Source: Campylobacterales bacterium
GTDB taxonomy: Bacteria; Campylobacterota; Campylobacteria; Campylobacterales; Hydrogenimonadaceae
Assembly (NCBI GenBank): GCA_027065635.1
Contig: JAMONQ010000156.1
Coordinates: 1-7,374 of the forward strand
Length of the DNA: 7,374 bases
Direction: 5' to 3'
The notes beneath the pieces are model-generated. The model saw only the letters and a list, made by a program, of their open reading frames with translations, was not told the DNA's origin and did no database searches. A program made the position numbers and the translations under genes. Shown one piece after another: positions 1-6,255 of the stretch (its first letter is position 1; every line of letters begins with the position of its first letter).

Positions 1-1
1 C

Positions 2-505
2 CATAAGCTTCTTGGCACATATCTGGTCTACGGTACCGGCGTCCTGTTTTTGCTGAAGCTTGGAGCGATGGCGATACGCATGCAGTGGGCGAGGACACTC
101 TTTATCTTTATGCTCACCATCTTTATCGCCATACTTCTCAAGCAGGGCAAAGACGGCGGTGAGCTGGTATACGAGTACGGAGTTAACGTAAAGCCCGTGA
201 TGTCGCTCCAGGATAAGGTAGACGATATGCAGTTCGACATAGAAGATCTCAAAGAGGAGCTGAAAAAGGCCAAAGAGGAGTGTGCGGACAATAGTGAAAC
301 GGGGGGTGCGGAAAACGAGACCGCACAGGAGATTCCCGCCGCTTCGGTTGAAGATCTCAACGAGAGCCAGACTCCCATAGAACAGATCGAGACTCCACTG
401 CAATCCGGTACGATCGGGGATTCGGCAGAGACAAACTCCACTTACAAAGAGGTTGCTCCGCAGCAGACGGAATATAACGCTTCCGTAGCTATTCCTACAC
501 ACTGA
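2..505 (+). CDS. Membrane protein with coiled coil and acidic tail, 5' partial
   Basis: I do not recognise this family. The reading frame is open from the first bases of the window, so the true start probably lies upstream. The upstream in-frame residues (HKLLGTYLVYGTGVLFLLKLG) are hydrophobic and look like a membrane helix, which supports a partial gene over a start at TTG 50, ATG 68 or ATG 80. None of those has a convincing ribosome site, although GGAG lies very close to ATG 68. Counting from the first codon, there is a membrane segment at about residues 3-21, a second at about 30-45, and a charged heptad-like helix at about 67-94 (SLQDKVDDMQFDIEDLKEEL) that looks like a coiled coil. The rest is a Glu/Thr/Ser/Pro-rich tail of low complexity. 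The two helices lie close together, so the long C-terminal part lies on one face of the membrane; which face cannot be told. The TGA stop shares its A with the helicase ATG. Confidence 0.75.
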   Translation, partial: HKLLGTYLVYGTGVLFLLKLGAMAIRMQWARTLFIFMLTIFIAILLKQGKDGGELVYEYGVNVKPVMSLQDKVDDMQFDIEDLKEELKKAKEECADNSETGGAENETAQEIPAASVEDLNESQTPIEQIETPLQSGTIGDSAETNSTYKEVAPQQTEYNASVAIPTH

Positions 506-2697
506 TGGCGGCAAAACGCCCGCTTCCTTTCATACTTCCGGCCCGCCTCGACGAGAGGGGGCGTCTGGCTCAGCTTAGACGCTACAAAATAAAACCGTCC
601 AACATCTCGAAAATATATGAAGCCGACGGATGGGTACTCTATATCCCTACGAAAAAGAGCTTTTTCAAGCTTCCCGGACAGATGGTGCCGAGTCGAGAAC
701 TGGAGCATCGGATAAAAAGGATCCACGATTACATAGAGGAGTACCGCTCCTTGATAGAGCTGGAGCGAAGAGCGGAGATGGATGCCCAGATAGCCGAGAT
801 CAGATCTCTAAGCGGGCGTGAAAGAGAGATCTACGGTCGAGCCGTTTTGAATCTTAAGGGTGCCGCTGTCGGAAAGAAGTTCGATCTTTATATCGTAAGG
901 TTCAGTAGGGAACGTCTTATAGAGAGTGAGATAAGCGGGGGGGATATTGTTCTGATAAGTCGTTCGGATCCGTTGAAGAGCGATCTTACCGCAACGGTGA
1001 CGGCAGTGGCCAAAAACTATATAGAGGCGGCCTTTTCCAAACGCCCTCCGGTCTGGATAAAAGATGGCGGTATAAGGGTGGACCTTTTCGTAAACGATGT
1101 GACATTCAAGCGCATGGAGAGCAATCTCGAGCGTATGCGCCATATCAAACCGCCGTTTTCACGTATACGAGATATTTTGCTGGGGCTTGAAGAGCCGAGT
1201 GGCGGCTTGGAGGCAGATATCGAAATCGTGGACGGGAAGTTGAACGAAGCTCAAAAAGAGGCTATCTGTCTCTCTCTTGCAGAGAGCGAGATCACACTCG
1301 TACACGGCCCTCCCGGTACCGGAAAGACAACTACACTGATAGAGACGATACTTCAGGCCGTAAAGAGCGGCAAGCGGGTGCTGGCTGCCGCCGACTCGAA
1401 TGTGGCGGTAGACAATATGCTGAGAAAACTCGCTAAAAAGGATGGGCTCGATATAGTGCGTATAGGCCATCCCGCGAGAATCGGAGAGGGGCTGGAAAGG
1501 TACTCTCTCTTTTGCAGGATCGAAGAGGATCCGCAGGCCGAGAAGGTAAAAGAGATGCTCGAAAATGCCAATGAACTGGTGCGGCAACGATCCCTACACT
1601 CCAAACCGACTCCGTCGAGGCTTCGCGGAATGTCGAAAGAGAGAGTGAAGAAGATCGCTGCAGATGGCAGGAGCTATAGAGGGGTGGATGCGGCGACGAT
1701 AAGGTCGATGGCCGAATGGATAAGGGTAGATGAAAAGGTGGAGAGGCTTTTTGGAAAGATCAGAAAGCTCGAGGAGAGTATAGTTCATAGAATCGTGACC
1801 GGTGCGGATGTCGTTCTTTCTACCAACGGCATGATCGGTTCCGAAGCGCTCGACGGGATCGATTTCGATTTTGCCGCTGTCGACGAGGCGAGTCAGCAGA
1901 TGGAGCCTTCCACTCTTCTTTCCGTAATGAGGGCTCCCAAGGTGGTACTGGCCGGTGATCACAGGCAGCTTCCTCCCACCGTGGTGAGCGGAAACGATCT
2001 TTTGAAAAAGTCGCTGTTCGAGCGCATGATGGAGTCTGAGGCTGTGCCCTCCCGGATGCTTGAAGTGCAGTATAGAATGAACGAGACTATCATGTCTTTT
2101 CCAAACACTATGATGTATGACGGAAAATTGACGGCAGACGAGTCGGCGGCCAAAAGGGTTGTCGCTCTTGCAAAGGAGCCGACGGATCAGTTTCTAAAAA
2201 AGGTGCTTCAGTCGCAAAAACCGGTGGTTTTCATAGATACTTCGCGTATGGATGCCTGCGAGACTCTTCGTCCGCGCTCTACATCCTATGAAAACGAATA
2301 TGAAGCCGTGATAGTGGCCGATATCGTAAAATCTCTTCTTGATTGCGGTCTGGATGGTGAAAAGATAGGTGTGATAACTCCGTATCTTGCGCAGGTAAAG
2401 CTGATAAGGCAGATACTGGAGAGAGATTCGACATATTGCGAAGTCAAGAGTGTAGACGGTTTTCAGGGAAGAGAAAAGGAGGTGATCATCATCTCTCTGG
2501 TTCGATCCAACATCGCCGGGGAGATAGGTTTCGTAAAGGATCGCCGCCGGCTGAACGTCGCGATGACGAGGGCCAGGAGTAAACTGATAATGGTTGGAGA
2601 CAGAAATACCCTTGTGTCGAACGATCCTTTCGACCTCTTCTTCAAGTGGCTCGATACGCAGAGAGAGGCTCTGTCGATCGGAGCGCCAGATCAGTAG
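505..2697 (+). CDS. Superfamily 1 DNA/RNA helicase, UPF1/IGHMBP2-like
   Basis: This is an ATP-dependent nucleic acid helicase of the SF1B UPF1-like group, 730 aa and complete. The SF1 motifs appear in order: Walker A GPPGTGKTTT (268-277), DEAS Walker B (460-463), motif III GDHRQLPP (484-491), QYRM motif IV (522-525), VDGFQGRE motif V (650-657) and RRRLNVAMTRAR motif VI with the arginine finger region (680-691). The part before Walker A (about 90-220) is rich in beta strands and resembles the 1B stalk/barrel region of IGHMBP2-type enzymes. About 100 N-terminal residues are basic and helical. All catalytic motifs look intact, so it should be active. The start is fixed by the TGATG overlap with the previous gene. 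No Shine-Dalgarno sequence is visible, so translation is probably coupled. In bacteria the substrate and pathway of these helicases are poorly defined. Arg is often AGA/AGG and Ile often ATA, unlike nosZ. The 3' end overlaps the convergent PAS gene by 7 nt. Confidence 0.93.
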   Translation: MAAKRPLPFILPARLDERGRLAQLRRYKIKPSNISKIYEADGWVLYIPTKKSFFKLPGQMVPSRELEHRIKRIHDYIEEYRSLIELERRAEMDAQIAEIRSLSGREREIYGRAVLNLKGAAVGKKFDLYIVRFSRERLIESEISGGDIVLISRSDPLKSDLTATVTAVAKNYIEAAFSKRPPVWIKDGGIRVDLFVNDVTFKRMESNLERMRHIKPPFSRIRDILLGLEEPSGGLEADIEIVDGKLNEAQKEAICLSLAESEITLVHGPPGTGKTTTLIETILQAVKSGKRVLAAADSNVAVDNMLRKLAKKDGLDIVRIGHPARIGEGLERYSLFCRIEEDPQAEKVKEMLENANELVRQRSLHSKPTPSRLRGMSKERVKKIAADGRSYRGVDAATIRSMAEWIRVDEKVERLFGKIRKLEESIVHRIVTGADVVLSTNGMIGSEALDGIDFDFAAVDEASQQMEPSTLLSVMRAPKVVLAGDHRQLPPTVVSGNDLLKKSLFERMMESEAVPSRMLEVQYRMNETIMSFPNTMMYDGKLTADESAAKRVVALAKEPTDQFLKKVLQSQKPVVFIDTSRMDACETLRPRSTSYENEYEAVIVADIVKSLLDCGLDGEKIGVITPYLAQVKLIRQILERDSTYCEVKSVDGFQGREKEVIIISLVRSNIAGEIGFVKDRRRLNVAMTRARSKLIMVGDRNTLVSNDPFDLFFKWLDTQREALSIGAPDQ

Positions 2698-3221
2698 AAC
2701 CTGTGGATCTCCTCCATGAGGTTGTCGAGGGTGATAGAGTCGCCTCCCTCTTTGAGGAACTCCTCTAAAGCCTTGCCGCTCGCCTCCATTCCCTCCTTTT
2801 TTTCGATTTCAGTGAGCTTTTTGTATACGGGATCGAGAACCTTTTTAATATGAGGTGACACCATTTTTCTGTAGGCTCTATATCCCTTTATCTCTTTTGT
2901 GTTTATATCTCTTATGATTTCGAAGTGGGTAAATACCCAGTAGTAGCGGCCGTCTTTGGCCATATTCTTTATGACTGCGGTAATGTTTCGGCCGTTTTGG
3001 ATACGATCCCACAGCTCTTTGAAGATTATTTTGGGCATATCCGGATGTCTTACGATATTGTGAGGTCTGCCTATCAGCTCCTCTTTGGAATAGCCGGAGA
3101 TTTCGGCAAAGTAGTCGTTGCAGTCCACTATGACACCGTTCGTATCCGTTTCACTCTCGATATATTTGGTATTGTCAAGCTCGATCTCTTCATCTACGGG
3201 GGTCGGTCTGTTTTCTGCCAT
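2691..3221 (-). CDS. Single-domain PAS protein, Aer/CetB-like redox sensor
   Basis: A 176-aa cytoplasmic PAS protein when started at ATG 3221 (MAENRPTPVDEE). The PAS core runs from about residue 20 to 125 and closely matches the Aer energy-taxis type: DCNDYFAEISGYSKEEL, NIVRHPDMP (55-63), a Trp (W71) where Aer has its conserved FAD-pocket Trp, and KNMAKDGRYYWV (85-96). Aer PAS domains bind FAD, and the R58-H59-D61 cluster fits that, but cofactor binding is inference. About 50 helical residues follow. There is no HAMP, MCP, kinase or GGDEF domain and no membrane segment, so it must signal through a partner, as CetB does with CetA in Campylobacter. AGGAGG lies 4 nt before the chosen start. A second AGGAG lies 8 nt before an upstream in-frame ATG that would add five residues (MKGGL), so the start may shift slightly. 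It is transcribed divergently from nosZ. Confidence 0.85.
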   Translation of the reverse strand: MAENRPTPVDEEIELDNTKYIESETDTNGVIVDCNDYFAEISGYSKEELIGRPHNIVRHPDMPKIIFKELWDRIQNGRNITAVIKNMAKDGRYYWVFTHFEIIRDINTKEIKGYRAYRKMVSPHIKKVLDPVYKKLTEIEKKEGMEASGKALEEFLKEGGDSITLDNLMEEIHRFY

Positions 3222-3252
3222 CAAGCCTCCTTTCATCTTTCTATCTCCTGTC

Positions 3253-3281
3253 ATTGTAGCCAATTTTACAAAATGTAACAA
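3253..3281 (-). promoter_or_regulatory. Candidate sigma-70 promoter for the PAS gene
   Basis: On the minus strand TTGTTA (3281-3276) and TACAAT (3258-3253) are separated by 17 nt, which predicts a start near 3246 and a leader of about 25 nt. A 5-bp inverted repeat, TTACA-AAA-TGTAA (3266-3278), overlaps the -35 end. A perfect TATAAT also lies further upstream on the minus strand (3310-3305) but has only a weak -35 (TTCTAT) at 17 nt. Either or both could be used. These are sequence matches only. Confidence 0.45.
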
Positions 3282-3312
3282 TAATCAGGTCACAAAAAGC
3301 CCAAATTATACG

Positions 3313-3333
3313 TTCTATAAAATTTTTATAGAA
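3313..3333. promoter_or_regulatory. 21-bp perfect palindrome in the PAS/nosZ divergent region
   Basis: Arms TTCTATAAAA and TTTTATAGAA (10 bp each) flank a single T. The symmetry and its place between two divergent genes suggest an operator for a dimeric regulator. It covers the spacer and -35 region of the alternative minus-strand promoter with TATAAT at 3310-3305. It is not the Fnr or NssR consensus, and it does not match the PerR box I know. The arms are pure A/T except for one C/G pair, so chance in AT-rich DNA cannot be excluded. Confidence 0.45.
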
Positions 3334-3356
3334 AAACAGGGCTGTTTCAAGAAAAA

Positions 3357-3371
3357 TTAACACTAAGTTAA
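3357..3371 (+). promoter_or_regulatory. TTAAC-N5-GTTAA inverted repeat, possible NssR-like site of nosZ
   Basis: TTAAC (3357-3361) and GTTAA (3367-3371) form a perfect inverted repeat. The Campylobacter Crp/Fnr-family regulator NssR uses TTAAC-N4-GTTAA, and its Wolinella relatives NssA-C control nos genes, so the half-sites fit nosZ control. The spacer here is 5 nt, one too long, which weakens the assignment. The repeat overlaps a possible -35, TTAACA (3357-3362), placed 18 nt before TAATAT (3381-3386). If the site activates from -41.5, transcription would instead start near 3405, where the -10 match is poor. Confidence 0.4.
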
Positions 3372-3392
3372 CTATTATTCTAATATGCAGTT

Positions 3393-3420
3393 TGAATTTT
3401 TTCATTAATTGAAAAATTCA
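3393..3420 (+). promoter_or_regulatory. AT-rich inverted repeat in the nosZ leader
   Basis: TGAATTTTT (3393-3401) pairs with AAAAATTCA (3412-3420). After one unpaired base the pairing continues TCA/TGA around a TTAAT loop, giving a near-complete stem of 12 bp. It lies just after the TTAAC repeat and ends 22 nt before the ribosome site. It could be an mRNA leader hairpin or a second protein-binding site. It is not a normal intrinsic terminator because the stem is almost all A-U. Confidence 0.35.
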
Positions 3421-3442
3421 GCCTGTCATTTCAGGAAAAACT

Positions 3443-3450
3443 AAGGAGGT
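3443..3450 (+). promoter_or_regulatory. Strong Shine-Dalgarno sequence of nosZ
   Basis: AAGGAGGT, an 8-base match to the anti-Shine-Dalgarno sequence, ends 3 nt before ATG 3454. It fixes the nosZ start and is the strongest ribosome site in the window, in keeping with high NosZ output. Confidence 0.85.
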
Positions 3451-3453
3451 AGC

Positions 3454-6057
3454 ATGAGTTCAATCATCAAGAAGCTATCGATGGTAGCTATCGGAACGAT
3501 GGTTGGCGTCTCTATGGCTTCCGCGAGCTCGGAACTTGAAAAAGTGATGAAAGAGCGCGGTTTGACGCAGCAGGATCTGCTTGCGGCGGCCAAGACCTAT
3601 ACGCCAAGCGGCGGAAGGGATAAATATATAGTATTCAGCTCCGGCGGACAGTCCGGACAGGTGATCGTATATGGCGTCCCTTCGATGAGGATATTGAAGT
3701 ATATCGGTGTCTTCACTCCGGAGCCGTGGCAGGGCTGGGGATATGACGACGATACGAAAAAGATTTTGAAAGAGGGCTGGATTCGCGGCAAAGAGATCAC
3801 ATGGGGCGATACCCACCACCCTGCGATCTCGGAGACTGACGGCAAGTATGACGGCAAATGGCTGATCATCAACGACAAGGCGAACCCCCGTCTCGCGGTT
3901 ATCGATCTTGCGGACTTCGTTACCAAGCAGATCGTAGTAAACCCGATATTCAAGTCTGATCACGGCGGTGCATTCTTCACTCCAAACAGTGAATATGTAC
4001 TCGAAGCGTGCCAGTATGCGGCACCGTTTGACAACGAGTACCATCCGATCGAGGAGTACAAGGAGACTTATCGCGGCGGTGTTACCGTATGGAAATTCGA
4101 TCACAAAAAGGGACGTATCATCCCCGAAAAATCTTTTACGATCGAGATGCCTCCATATATGCAGGATCTAAGCGATGCCGGTAAAGGAGCGAGCTACGGA
4201 TGGGGCTTTACGAACTCGTTCAACTCCGAGATGTATACCGGCGGTATCGAAAAGGGACTTCCGCCTTTTGAAGCGGGAATGAGCCGTAACGATACAGACT
4301 TTTTGCATGTATACAACTGGAAAAAGCTAGCCAAACTGGCCGAGAATCCTAAAAATGTCAAGGTAATAAACGGACATAAGGTGATTCCTATCGAAGTGGC
4401 CGTAAAGAACGATGCGCTCTTTCTGATTCCAGAGCCCAAATCTCCTCACGGTGTCGATGTGAGCCCGGACGGCAAATATATCATCGTTTGCGGAAAGCTC
4501 GATACGCACGCTACCGTTTACAGCTGGGAGAAGATTCAGAAGCTCATCAAGAATCGCGACTATGCCGGCAAGGATCCTTACGGTATTCCGATTCTCGATC
4601 TCAAAAAGTCGGCGCATTGTCAGGCGGAACTCGGTCTTGGGCCGCTTCACAACCAGTATGGACCCAAGTGGAAGACGGAGGGTGAAGTCTATACGTCTCT
4701 ATACGTCGACAGCCAGGTCGTCAAGTGGAACTACCTGCAGTGTAAAATTGAAGATCGTGTAAACGTCAACTACAATATCGGACACCTCTGCGGTATGGAG
4801 GGTAAAACGAGCGATCCCCAGGGTGAGTATATCATCGCTCTGAACAAACTGGCGATCGACCGCTTCAACGAGATAGGTCCTTTGCATCCGCAAAACCACC
4901 AGCTCATAGACATCAGCGGCAAGAAGATGCAGCTTCTTTACGATATGCCTCTGCCTCTTGGAGAGCCTCACCAGGCGGTCGCGATCCGTGCGAGCAAGCT
5001 TCATACCCATGTACGCTATAAAATGGGTACCAATCCGTTTACCGGAAAGACTCATGAAGGCAAGACTCTCGCGGGACAGGAGAAGATCGTTCGCAAAGGA
5101 AACCATGTATATGTCTACGGTACCGTCGTACGATCGCACATCAATCCGGAGCGTGTGACAGTCAACCTCGGCGATACCGTTACATTCTATCTGACCAACC
5201 TGGAGCGTGCGGAGGATGAGACACACGGCTTTACCGTCGACCAGTACAATGTCCACGCTTCACTCGAGCCGGGTAAAACGGTAGCGATCACGTTCAAGGC
5301 GGACAGAGAGGGCGTCTTCCCGTACTACTGTACAGAGTTCTGTTCGGCACTCCACCTCGAGATGATGGGATATCTGATGGTCAAGGATCCGAACAAGAAG
5401 TATGTATCCGCCCAGAAACTCAAGATGGCGAAAATGTCGCCTGAAGAGCTTAAAAAAGAGTATGACAAGATCGTAGCTACCAACAACGCTACGGACAAGG
5501 TCATCCAGAGCGTCGTGAAGTTCCTCAAAGAGAACCACTACGAGAAATATCCGACGATCAAGGCTCTTGTGCAGGATGCTCTCGATCAGTACGGAAAGAT
5601 TCCGGAGCAGAAGAAGAAGGCCGACGAGTACTACAAGAAGGGTGATCTCGAAAAAGCGATCCTCTTTGAAAACATGATCTGGCAGTATATGGTCAAGACT
5701 GCGGATGTCGGTATTCGTGCAAGGGATCTGCTCATCAGAAAGGTCGCCACACCTATGAGCGAAGCGGCCAAGCGAGGTGAAGTAGCCTTCAACGAAGGCG
5801 GATGCGGCGGATGTCACGTCATCGGAAAAGTGAGCTCCGGTCCAGACCTTACAGGTGTACTGCAGCGACACGAAAACGGTGAGAAGTGGGTCTATGAGTT
5901 CATCAAGAATCCCGAGAAGATGTATGACGATCCGTATGTCAAGTCGATGATCGACTACTTCAACCTGCGCATGCCCAACCAGGGTATGAGCGATCAGGAA
6001 GTTAAAGATATCATCGAGTACTTCAAATGGGTTGACGAGAACGCCAACCTCTTCTAA
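3454..6057 (+). CDS. nosZ: Nitrous oxide reductase, clade II, with fused cytochrome c
   Basis: The terminal enzyme of denitrification, reducing N2O to N2 in the periplasm. It is 867 aa. The N-terminus (KKLSMVAIGTMVGVSMASA, cleavage after about residue 25) is a Sec signal without a twin-arginine motif, the mark of clade II. A seven-bladed propeller carries the CuZ ligands: H121/H122 (DTHHP), H170 (SDHGG), H332 (SPHGVD), H399 (GPLHNQYG), H444 (NIGHLCG) and H506 (EPHQAV), all seven present with spacing like the Pseudomonas enzyme. The cupredoxin domain carries CuA: H591 (ETHGFTV), C626, C630, H634 and M637 in CTEFCSALHLEM. A charged helical linker (about 650-770) leads to a monohaem cytochrome c domain with C784-G-G-C787-H788 and likely axial M840. 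Clade I enzymes of about 640 aa lack this haem domain. In Wolinella the extra haem is thought to feed electrons to CuA. Arg codons are mostly CGN, fitting high expression. nosB and nosD follow. Confidence 0.98.
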   Translation: MSSIIKKLSMVAIGTMVGVSMASASSELEKVMKERGLTQQDLLAAAKTYTPSGGRDKYIVFSSGGQSGQVIVYGVPSMRILKYIGVFTPEPWQGWGYDDDTKKILKEGWIRGKEITWGDTHHPAISETDGKYDGKWLIINDKANPRLAVIDLADFVTKQIVVNPIFKSDHGGAFFTPNSEYVLEACQYAAPFDNEYHPIEEYKETYRGGVTVWKFDHKKGRIIPEKSFTIEMPPYMQDLSDAGKGASYGWGFTNSFNSEMYTGGIEKGLPPFEAGMSRNDTDFLHVYNWKKLAKLAENPKNVKVINGHKVIPIEVAVKNDALFLIPEPKSPHGVDVSPDGKYIIVCGKLDTHATVYSWEKIQKLIKNRDYAGKDPYGIPILDLKKSAHCQAELGLGPLHNQYGPKWKTEGEVYTSLYVDSQVVKWNYLQCKIEDRVNVNYNIGHLCGMEGKTSDPQGEYIIALNKLAIDRFNEIGPLHPQNHQLIDISGKKMQLLYDMPLPLGEPHQAVAIRASKLHTHVRYKMGTNPFTGKTHEGKTLAGQEKIVRKGNHVYVYGTVVRSHINPERVTVNLGDTVTFYLTNLERAEDETHGFTVDQYNVHASLEPGKTVAITFKADREGVFPYYCTEFCSALHLEMMGYLMVKDPNKKYVSAQKLKMAKMSPEELKKEYDKIVATNNATDKVIQSVVKFLKENHYEKYPTIKALVQDALDQYGKIPEQKKKADEYYKKGDLEKAILFENMIWQYMVKTADVGIRARDLLIRKVATPMSEAAKRGEVAFNEGGCGGCHVIGKVSSGPDLTGVLQRHENGEKWVYEFIKNPEKMYDDPYVKSMIDYFNLRMPNQGMSDQEVKDIIEYFKWVDENANLF

Positions 6058-6068
6058 AGTCAAAATCA

Positions 6069-6088
6069 GGGGCGGCTTCGGCCGCCCT
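6069..6088 (+). terminator. GC-rich UUCG-loop hairpin after nosZ
   Basis: GGGCGGC (6070-6076) and GCCGCCC (6081-6087) form a 7-bp all-GC stem around a TTCG tetraloop, extendable by one G-U pair. It begins 12 nt after the nosZ stop. The following bases (TCCTCGTTCAATC) lack a T-run, so it is a poor intrinsic terminator. It could terminate weakly, or protect the 3' end of the nosZ message while letting some transcripts continue into nosB. Confidence 0.6.
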
Positions 6089-6152
6089 CCTCGTTCAATC
6101 TTCCAAGGAAGAGTCGTATAACCTGGATCACCTTTAAAATTATTTTTATATT

Positions 6153-6182
6153 TAATACGTATTATAATCTACAAGTATACTT
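6153..6182 (+). promoter_or_regulatory. Two short palindromes around a second TATAAT
   Basis: TAATACGTATTA (6153-6164) is a 12-bp perfect palindrome, and AAGTATACTT (6173-6182) a 10-bp one. Between them lies a perfect TATAAT (6163-6168), which would start transcription near 6175 but has no clear -35. The Fnr-type box would then lie downstream of that start and could repress it. This is suggestive only; the DNA is very AT-rich. Confidence 0.3.
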
Positions 6183-6225
6183 TTGATCTATATCAAAATA
6201 TTTTTACAGGTAATTGAGGTATAAT
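6182..6225 (+). promoter_or_regulatory. Fnr-type class II promoter for nosB-nosD
   Basis: TTGAT-CTAT-ATCAA (6183-6196) matches the Fnr consensus TTGAT-N4-ATCAA exactly, and the symmetry extends two bases further on each side. A perfect TATAAT (6220-6225) predicts a start at 6231-6232. The box centre (6189.5) then lies at -41.5 to -42.5, the standard place for a class II Crp/Fnr activator. The predicted leader is about 25 nt, with AAAGGA (6243-6248) 7 nt before ATG 6256. The regulator is not in the window; oxygen limitation or nitrogen oxides are the likely signals. Confidence 0.8.
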
Positions 6226-6255
6226 CTTTTAATTTCCGTATGAAAGGAACAGTTT

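Noticed and set aside
2690..2760. A terminator between the helicase and the PAS gene
   Set aside because: The two genes overlap tail to tail, and I see no GC-rich stem followed by a T-run on either strand.
2925..3278. A plus-strand open frame of 117 codons opposite the PAS gene
   Set aside because: The PAS domain on the minus strand is clear, and this frame has no ribosome site or recognisable motif.
3443..3540. A twin-arginine signal on NosZ
   Set aside because: The N-terminus has KK and no RR motif, so a Sec signal is the right call, as expected for clade II.
3475..4104. A 209-codon minus-strand open frame opposite the start of nosZ
   Set aside because: No family features, and it lies fully inside nosZ, which is certain. 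The other antisense frames in nosZ, the helicase and nosB were dropped for the same reason.
5260..6063. A 267-codon minus-strand open frame opposite the end of nosZ
   Set aside because: It mirrors nosZ codon structure, has no recognisable domain, and covers the strongly conserved CuA and haem motifs on the other strand. It is an antisense shadow.
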